A DNA stretch of 64,000 nucleotides, taken from contig NZ_JAQKPV010000015.1 in assembly GCF_028200735.1 (NCBI RefSeq), forward strand, positions 1-64,000, given 5' to 3'. Below, in pieces: positions 59,405 through 64,000 of this stretch. Numbering within the stretch: position 1 is the stretch's first letter; each line of letters starts with the position of its first letter. This DNA comes from Streptomyces sp. ACA25. GTDB taxonomy: Bacteria; Actinomycetota; Actinomycetes; Streptomycetales; Streptomycetaceae. Both the position numbers and the translations under genes were made by a program. The notes under the pieces are model-generated. The model did not search any database and was not told the DNA's origin. It saw nothing but the letters and a program-made list of their open reading frames with translations.

Positions 59405-60493
59405 TCAGCCCACGCGGACACCGAACTGGAAGGGCATGACGTTCACGCCGTCGTACTTCACCGTGCTGTTCGAGTTCGGAGCGTGGACGATCTGCCCGTT
59501 GCCGACATACATGCCGACGTGGCTCAGACCGCTGTAGTAGAAGACCAGGTCGCCCGGCTGGAGCTGACTCTGGGTCACCCGGGTGCCGGCGTTGGCCTGC
59601 TGCTGGGAGGTGCGCGGCAGGGAGACCCCGGCCTGGCTGTAGGCCCAGCCGGTGAGCCCGGAGCAGTCGAAGGTGTTGGGCCCGGTGGAGCCGTACACGT
59701 AGGGGGAGCCGACCTTGCTCTGCGCGGCGCTGAGCGCCGAGGCTGCCCGGGAGGAGCCGGCCGGCGCGGAAGGCGTGCTGGGGGTGCTGGTGGCGCTCTC
59801 CAGCGTGTCGCGGCTGCCCGCGTCACGGGTGGCTCGCTCGGCCTGCTCCGACGCCCGCTGCTGCGCGGCGGCCTCCTCTGCGGCGAGCGCCGACCGCTCC
59901 TCTTCGGTGAGACGGTTGAGGAGGGCCCGGGCTTCGCTCAGCTTGCCCTGGATCTTCTCCTTCTTCTCCTTGATCTCCCCGCGGGTCTCCTCCAGCTTCT
60001 CCAGCTTCTCCGAGGCCTCTTCGCGCTGCTGAGCGAGCGTGCGCTGCTTGGTCTGGATCTTGCGGAGGGCCTCGGCCTGCTTCCCCGACACCTGGTCGAG
60101 AGTGGAGGCGCGGTCGAGGTAGCCGTCGGGGTCGGCGGAGAGGAAGAGCTGCACGGACGGGTCGACCCCGCCGTTGCGGTACTCGGCGGTGGCCACGGAA
60201 CCCACGCTGTTGCGCAGCTTGTTGAGCTCCTCCTGGCCACGGGCCACCGAGCCCTGGAGCTCCTCGGCCTGCTCCTGGAGGTTCTCGGCCTCCTCGGTGG
60301 CACCGTTGTACTCGTCGGTGATATCGGCGGCTTCCTCGTAGAGGGCGTCGACGCGCTCCTTGACCTCGTCCTTGGTCGGAGTGGGGTCTGCGTGCGCTGC
60401 CTGCGAGGTGAGGGCGACGGTGGCGGCCGCGGTGGCTCCGAATATGGTCACACGGGCGCGGCTCGGCTGCTTGGGACGACGGTGGGACGCCAC
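59405..60493 (-). CDS. Secreted NlpC/P60 peptidoglycan hydrolase (copy 2)
   Basis: A 362-residue exported protein, GTG start at 60493 (VASHRRPKQPSRARVT) after AAGGAG. Signal peptide with ATVALTSQAAHAD cleavage site, coiled coil (about residues 40-220), and NlpC/P60 domain with FDCSGLTGWAYSQAG, SHVGMYVG and IVHAPNSNS. It shares the same layout as copy 1, 254 bp away on the same strand. Each has its own promoter region, so expression may differ. Confidence 0.93.
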   Translation of the reverse strand: MASHRRPKQPSRARVTIFGATAAATVALTSQAAHADPTPTKDEVKERVDALYEEAADITDEYNGATEEAENLQEQAEELQGSVARGQEELNKLRNSVGSVATAEYRNGGVDPSVQLFLSADPDGYLDRASTLDQVSGKQAEALRKIQTKQRTLAQQREEASEKLEKLEETRGEIKEKKEKIQGKLSEARALLNRLTEEERSALAAEEAAAQQRASEQAERATRDAGSRDTLESATSTPSTPSAPAGSSRAASALSAAQSKVGSPYVYGSTGPNTFDCSGLTGWAYSQAGVSLPRTSQQQANAGTRVTQSQLQPGDLVFYYSGLSHVGMYVGNGQIVHAPNSNSTVKYDGVNVMPFQFGVRVG

Positions 60494-60630
60494 TAAGGCG
60501 AGCTCCTTCTTCCTCAGCCGCCTGCCGGGCCGTTGGGCGTGGCCCCGGCTCCGCGGTCTTGCTACGGATTCGGCGGTGTCTTCACGGTCATCCCCATTGG
60601 ATGATCTACCGCGTGAAGGTTCGAGCCCTG

Positions 60631-60659
60631 ACACTAGCGAGGGCCCATAGCCCAATCAA
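60631..60659 (-). promoter_or_regulatory. Promoter of NlpC/P60 copy 2 and structured leader
   Basis: On the minus strand TTGATT (60659-60654), 17-nt spacer, TAGTGT (60636-60631). The leader of about 130 nt contains a hairpin (TCATCC/GGATGA arms with TTCA...TGAA outside) and a segment CCGCCGAATCCGTAGC somewhat like the 3' part of ydaO-type (c-di-AMP) riboswitches, but the GGGGGAACC core is missing, so a riboswitch is only a possibility. The run GTTTTTTTAC near 60672 upstream is unusually A/T-rich. Confidence 0.55.
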
Positions 60660-60780
60660 ATCTTCCGGGTGTTTTTTTACTTTGCTCACACCGGCGGCGA
60701 CCAGCTTTCGACTCTCCGTTGACAAAAATCGACAACACCGGTCACAACAGGCAACTTTCCGGACCAAGGGGCCAAACAGC

Positions 60781-62238
60781 TCAGGTCCGGGCAAGCCGCC
60801 GCAAGAGCAGCGCGGGCGCGATGGGCCGGGCACCGAACCTGGCCACCCCGTCCGCCACCTCCCGGTCCGCGGACACCACCATGACCGGCCGGCCCGGCGG
60901 TTCGGCCCGCACGAGCTGCCGGATGAGGTCATCAGCGGTCCGCCCCGGCTTGCTGAAGAGCACCCGTACCCCGCGCGGCGGGGTCAACAGCACCGGCGCG
61001 GCCAGCTCGGCACCGTCGAAAACGCACGTCATCTCGGCCCCGCTCTGCGCCGCCAGCACGGCGAGCCCGCCCAGCAGCCGGGTGCGCTGCTTCTCCAGGG
61101 GCATGGTGGGATACCCGCTCTTGGTCACGTTGTAGCCGTCCACCACCACGTGTGCCTGAGGCAGCGCCAGCAGCTGGTCCAGCAGGGCCGGATCATCCTC
61201 CGCGAGGGCCCGCTGCGCGACGTCTCCCGGGGTCATGCCGCCGGGAACGACCGCCTCCACGGTCTCCGCCGGGCGCAGTTGCACGGGCGGCAGAGCCAGC
61301 TCCCGGCGCAGCCCCTGCGCGGCCTCCAGCACCGTGTCGAGCAGCAGCCGCAGCCGCATGTCCTCGATGCTGCGGCCCTCCCGGGCAGCCTTGCGGCCGG
61401 CCTCCAGCGCCGTCTCCGCCTCACCGAGCCGTGCCCTCAGGCGGCGTGCCTCACTGTCCGCGGCGGCCCGCGCCGTCGCCGCCTCCGCCCGCGCCACGTC
61501 GAACTCGGCGCGCAGTTTCCGGAGCGCGGCCTCCCCGCGCCGTACGTCGCTCTGGGCACTGCGCAGTCTGCGGTGTGCCGACTCCCCCTCCTTGCGCGCG
61601 GCTTCCAGCTCGGCGCGCATCCGGTCGGTGTCCCGGCGCGCCGCGGTCCGCACCTGCGCCAGCTCCTCCCGGAGCCTGACCAGCTCCCGCTCGCGCTCCT
61701 CGCCGGCCCGCTCGGCCTGCAGGCGGTGCGCTTCCTCCCCGGCCGCCGACACCAGCTTCGTCCAGCCGGGCGGGCGCAGTACGTAGGCCGCCATGGCGAC
61801 GTCCACCGGATCGGCCGCGGCCGGCACCACGTCGTTCTCCAGCGCCGTGGCCAGCTCCGGCTGATCGGCACGCAGCCGGGCGGCGACCCGCAGCCGGAAA
61901 CCGGTGTCGTTCTCCAGTGCCGCGGCCATCGCGCTGCCGCCGAACCTGACCCGGCGGGAAGGGGTGAACCGCGCGAACTGCCTCAGTGCAGCGGGGAGTT
62001 CGGCCATCGTCAGACCCGCGAACGCCTCCCCCGCCACCGCGATGACCCGGTGCCGGACCTTCTCGGGCAGGGGGCCGTCCAGCTCCTCGGGCTGCGGTGT
62101 GCCGGACTGCGGGGCAAGCTCCTCGGCCTGCTCCGTTCGGCCGTCCCCGTCCCCGGGACGCACCGCGGATCCAGCCGCCGCCTCCGGGTCCGCGGAGCCC
62201 GCCGCGTCCTGGTCCCTGGGGTCCGGCACCGCGCCCAC
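60781..62238 (-). CDS. NYN domain-containing protein with long coiled coil
   Basis: A 485-residue protein. GTG at 62238 (VGAVPDPRDQDAAG), five bases after the zinc-ribbon gene. Residues 50-170 form a helical region with AGLTMAELPAALRQFARFTPSRR; residues about 170-320 are a charged coiled coil; the C-terminal NYN domain (PIN-like) begins with VVVDGYNVTKSGYPTMPLE and contains VFDGAELAAP and VVSADREVAD. NYN domains are RNA-acting nucleases or RNA-binding modules. Actinobacterial proteins with this layout have no assigned function. Confidence 0.87.
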   Translation of the reverse strand: MGAVPDPRDQDAAGSADPEAAAGSAVRPGDGDGRTEQAEELAPQSGTPQPEELDGPLPEKVRHRVIAVAGEAFAGLTMAELPAALRQFARFTPSRRVRFGGSAMAAALENDTGFRLRVAARLRADQPELATALENDVVPAAADPVDVAMAAYVLRPPGWTKLVSAAGEEAHRLQAERAGEERERELVRLREELAQVRTAARRDTDRMRAELEAARKEGESAHRRLRSAQSDVRRGEAALRKLRAEFDVARAEAATARAAADSEARRLRARLGEAETALEAGRKAAREGRSIEDMRLRLLLDTVLEAAQGLRRELALPPVQLRPAETVEAVVPGGMTPGDVAQRALAEDDPALLDQLLALPQAHVVVDGYNVTKSGYPTMPLEKQRTRLLGGLAVLAAQSGAEMTCVFDGAELAAPVLLTPPRGVRVLFSKPGRTADDLIRQLVRAEPPGRPVMVVSADREVADGVARFGARPIAPALLLRRLART

Positions 62239-62243
62239 CGCCG

Positions 62244-62483
62244 TCAGGCCTGGGTGCCGGGCCGCTCGACCAGCTCCACCTGGTCGACCGCGCCGCACCA
62301 ACGGCAGCGGACGGATTCGACGCGGTCGCTGAGCACCTCCCGCTCCTCGACCTCCGGTTCTCCCGAGAGGTCGAGATGCAGGAACTCGACCACTCTGCTG
62401 GAGCGGGTCACATCGAAGCGGGTGAGATTGCCGCACAGGGAGCACCGCCAGCGGGTCCCTGCCGTGGGCTGAGAGAGCGCCAT
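62244..62483 (-). CDS. Small zinc-ribbon protein
   Basis: A 79-residue protein beginning MALSQPTAGTRWRCSLCGNL, with Cys14-x2-Cys17 and Cys60-x2-Cys63 forming a probable zinc ribbon around an acidic centre. It lies five bases before the NYN protein gene, so the pair probably form one operon. No function is known. The gap upstream to 62787 (304 bp) holds a TAGGGT-like -10 for this gene and a divergent promoter for the Lrp/AsnC-type gene, but no other gene. Confidence 0.8.
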   Translation of the reverse strand: MALSQPTAGTRWRCSLCGNLTRFDVTRSSRVVEFLHLDLSGEPEVEEREVLSDRVESVRCRWCGAVDQVELVERPGTQA

Positions 62484-62787
62484 GGTCTCGTCCTACTTTC
62501 TCGGCTCGGCACTGCGGAGGGCTGACGAGTGTCCCTTGTCACCCTACGGCCTGTACGGCGGCGCAGGTCACCGGCGAGGGTGCCCATGATCATCCGGTGC
62601 TGCGGGCGCGACGCCCGCACGGCACGCTTCCCCGTCCGAACGCCCCGCTTCCACGGGGAAACGTGACCGCTTCCCCGACCCGCCGCACTCCGGCACTCAC
62701 CGCCCGTGACCAGTGACCGTGTGCGGAGACGCTCGTCTAGAGTGTGAACGGCGATCTCCATACATCACCCCAGGGAGCAGCCCCGTC

Positions 62788-63069
62788 ATGATCACGTCGA
62801 TTGTGCTCATCAAGACCAGCGTGGATCAGATCCCGGAGATCGCGGAGCAGATCGCGGCGCTGGAGGGAGTCAGCGAGGTCTACTCCGTGACCGGTGCGCA
62901 CGATCTGATCGCCCTGGTCCGGGTGGCCCGGCACGACGATCTTGCGGAGGTCATCCCGGGCCGCATCAGCAAGGTGCCGGGAGTCGAGTCCACCGAGACG
63001 CACATCGCCTTCCGCACCTACTCGCAGCACGACCTGGAGGCGGCCTTCGCGATCGGCCTCGACTCCTGA
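62788..63069 (+). CDS. Stand-alone Lrp/AsnC ligand-binding (RAM) domain protein
   Basis: A 93-residue protein consisting only of the alpha/beta sandwich RAM domain (IVLIKTSVDQIPEIAEQIAALEGVSEVYSVTGAHDLIALVRV, and SKVPGVESTETHIAFRTY). The helix-turn-helix of full Lrp is absent. Such small proteins bind amino acids and may act by forming mixed oligomers with larger family members. ATG at 62788; a TAGAGT-like -10 lies at about 62737. It converges on trpD, which fits an amino-acid theme. Confidence 0.88.
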   Translation: MITSIVLIKTSVDQIPEIAEQIAALEGVSEVYSVTGAHDLIALVRVARHDDLAEVIPGRISKVPGVESTETHIAFRTYSQHDLEAAFAIGLDS

Positions 63070-63099
63070 CCCGGTACCGCGCCGGGCCGCCCGCGACGG

Positions 63100-63123
63100 C
63101 CGGACCCCGCCGGGCGGGGCCGG
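63100..63123. terminator. GC-rich hairpin between the Lrp-type gene and trpD
   Basis: CCGG-A-CCCCG / CGGGG-CCGG arms around a CCGGG loop lie just beyond the stop of trpD on its strand. It may end both convergent transcripts. Confidence 0.45.
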
Positions 63124-64000
63124 TCAGCGGTGGCTCGCGGCCACCCAGCGCTCCAGCGTGGCCCTGGCGGCGCCGGAGTCGATCGACTCGGCCGCCTTCA
63201 CCATGCCCGCGGCGAGCTGCTCGGGCAGCGGGCCGTCGGCCTGCTCCAGCGCCACCAACGCGGCAGCCGAGTTGAGGAGCACCGCGTCCCGCACGGGGCC
63301 GCGCTCCCCTTCCAGCAACCGCCGGGCCACGTCGGCGTTGTAGGCGGCGTCCGCACCGCGGAGCGCCTCCACCGGCACCAGCTCCAGACCCACGCTGCGC
63401 GGATCGAACGCCTCCCGGCGGACCGCTCCCCCGCGCACCACCCAGACCGTCGAGGTGGCCGTCGTGGTGAGCTCGTCCAGGCCGTCGTCCCCGCGGAAGA
63501 CCAACGCGGAGCTGCCGCGCTCCGCCAGCACGCCGGCGACGACCGGGGCCATCCGGGGGTCCGCCACACCCGTCGCCTGGGCCCGGACCCGGGCCGGATT
63601 GGTCAGCGGGCCGAGAAAGTTGAAGGTCGTCGCGATGCCCAGCTCCTTGCGCGCCGCGGCGACGTGCCGCAGCGCGGGGTGGAACTTCACCGCGAAGCAG
63701 AAGCTGATTCCCGCCTCGACGGCGACCTCCGCGACCCGCTCGGGGGTCAGCTCCAGATTGACGCCGAGCTTCTCCAGCACGTCGGAGGCCCCGCTGGCGC
63801 TGGAGGCCGCCCGGTTGCCGTGCTTGACGACCTTCGCCCCGGTGCCGGCCACCACGATGGCGGACATCGTCGAGATGTTCACCGTCCTGGCCCGGTCGCC
63901 GCCGGTGCCGACGATGTCCACGGTGGCGCCGGGCACCTCGATGGTCCGGGCATGCCGGTACATGGTCTCGACGAGACCGGTCACTTCCTCGACGGTCTCG
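63124..64000 (-). CDS. trpD: Anthranilate phosphoribosyltransferase, partial (N-terminus missing)
   Basis: The C-terminal about 292 residues of TrpD; roughly 60 N-terminal residues lie beyond the window. The phosphoribosyl-pyrophosphate loop VDIVGTGGDRARTVNISTMSAIV, KHGNRAASSASGASDVLEKLG and the RNFLGPLTNP-type motif (FNFLGPLTNPARV) are clear. It transfers phosphoribose to anthranilate made by TrpE(G), encoded about 18 kb away. The gene faces the stand-alone Lrp domain gene. Confidence 0.96.
   Translation of the reverse strand, partial: ETVEEVTGLVETMYRHARTIEVPGATVDIVGTGGDRARTVNISTMSAIVVAGTGAKVVKHGNRAASSASGASDVLEKLGVNLELTPERVAEVAVEAGISFCFAVKFHPALRHVAAARKELGIATTFNFLGPLTNPARVRAQATGVADPRMAPVVAGVLAERGSSALVFRGDDGLDELTTTATSTVWVVRGGAVRREAFDPRSVGLELVPVEALRGADAAYNADVARRLLEGERGPVRDAVLLNSAAALVALEQADGPLPEQLAAGMVKAAESIDSGAARATLERWVAASHR

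Overview
The window is a continuous stretch of high-GC actinomycete chromosome, almost certainly Streptomyces or a close relative. The evidence is the strong G/C third-position bias, the frequent GTG starts and 4-nt GTGA/ATGA overlaps, the division and cell-wall cluster in streptomycete order, an actinobacterial FtsZ tail, a PASTA-domain kinase, a MacRS-type two-component pair and a fused trpE(G) gene behind a Trp-codon leader peptide. From memory the gene order resembles the SCO2077-SCO2147 part of S. coelicolor. No phage, insertion sequence, CRISPR array, tRNA, rRNA or secondary-metabolite cluster was seen.

Layout. (1) 1-17079, all on the minus strand: division/cell-wall (dcw) cluster, transcribed rsmH-ftsL-ftsI-murE-murF-mraY-murD-ftsW-murG-ftsQ-ftsZ-pgeF-yggS-sepF-yggT-divIVA. 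Seven genes from rsmH to murD are joined by six 4-nt overlaps. The 316-bp ftsQ-ftsZ gap carries promoter-like sequences. (2) 17362-28721: beta-carbonic anhydrase, the MoxR-DUF58-transglutaminase trio, a DUF3040 protein, a methyltransferase, a HEPN-like protein divergent from a TetR regulator, a CrtI-like oxidoreductase and a membrane protein with a Tyr/Pro/Gln-rich tail. (3) 28735-35018: metF, thiE, an Rv2175c-type DNA-binding protein, a ferredoxin-reductase-like enzyme, and a TPP riboswitch driving thiO-thiS-thiG. (4) 35197-42277: PASTA Ser/Thr kinase, secreted lytic transglycosylase-like protein, endonuclease IV, a molybdopterin oxidoreductase, bacterioferritin, bacterioferritin-associated ferredoxin behind an iron box, and class II DAHP synthase. 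(5) 42506-54647: an ArsR-like gene that looks frameshifted, the trp leader and attenuator, trpE(G), a 2-hydroxyacid dehydrogenase, macRS, an acyltransferase, a lipase-like hydrolase, a nuclease-fold protein, ROK glucokinase, DUF5304, an ArsA-like protein with a degenerate P-loop and an SRPBCC protein. (6) 54953-64000: acyl-CoA ligase, GT4 glycosyltransferase, two tandem NlpC/P60 hydrolases, a NYN-domain protein, a zinc-ribbon protein, a stand-alone Lrp/AsnC sensor domain and the 3' part of trpD.

How it fits together. The main theme is cell-envelope growth and division: precursor synthesis (Mur enzymes), septal synthesis (FtsW/FtsI), Z-ring placement (FtsZ/SepF/DivIVA), muropeptide-sensing kinase, and several secreted wall hydrolases. 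A second theme is aromatic amino acids (DAHP synthase, trpE(G), trpD). The points most worth a second look are two perfect TGTGA-N6-TCACA Crp-type boxes (17261 and 37259), the palindrome over the -35 of the putative sporulation promoter of ftsZ, the apparent single-base frameshift in the ArsR gene just upstream of the trp attenuator, the Lys-less P-loop of the ArsA-like protein, and a six-copy 9-bp repeat inside the receiver domain of the MacR-like regulator. I found no clearly new multi-gene system.
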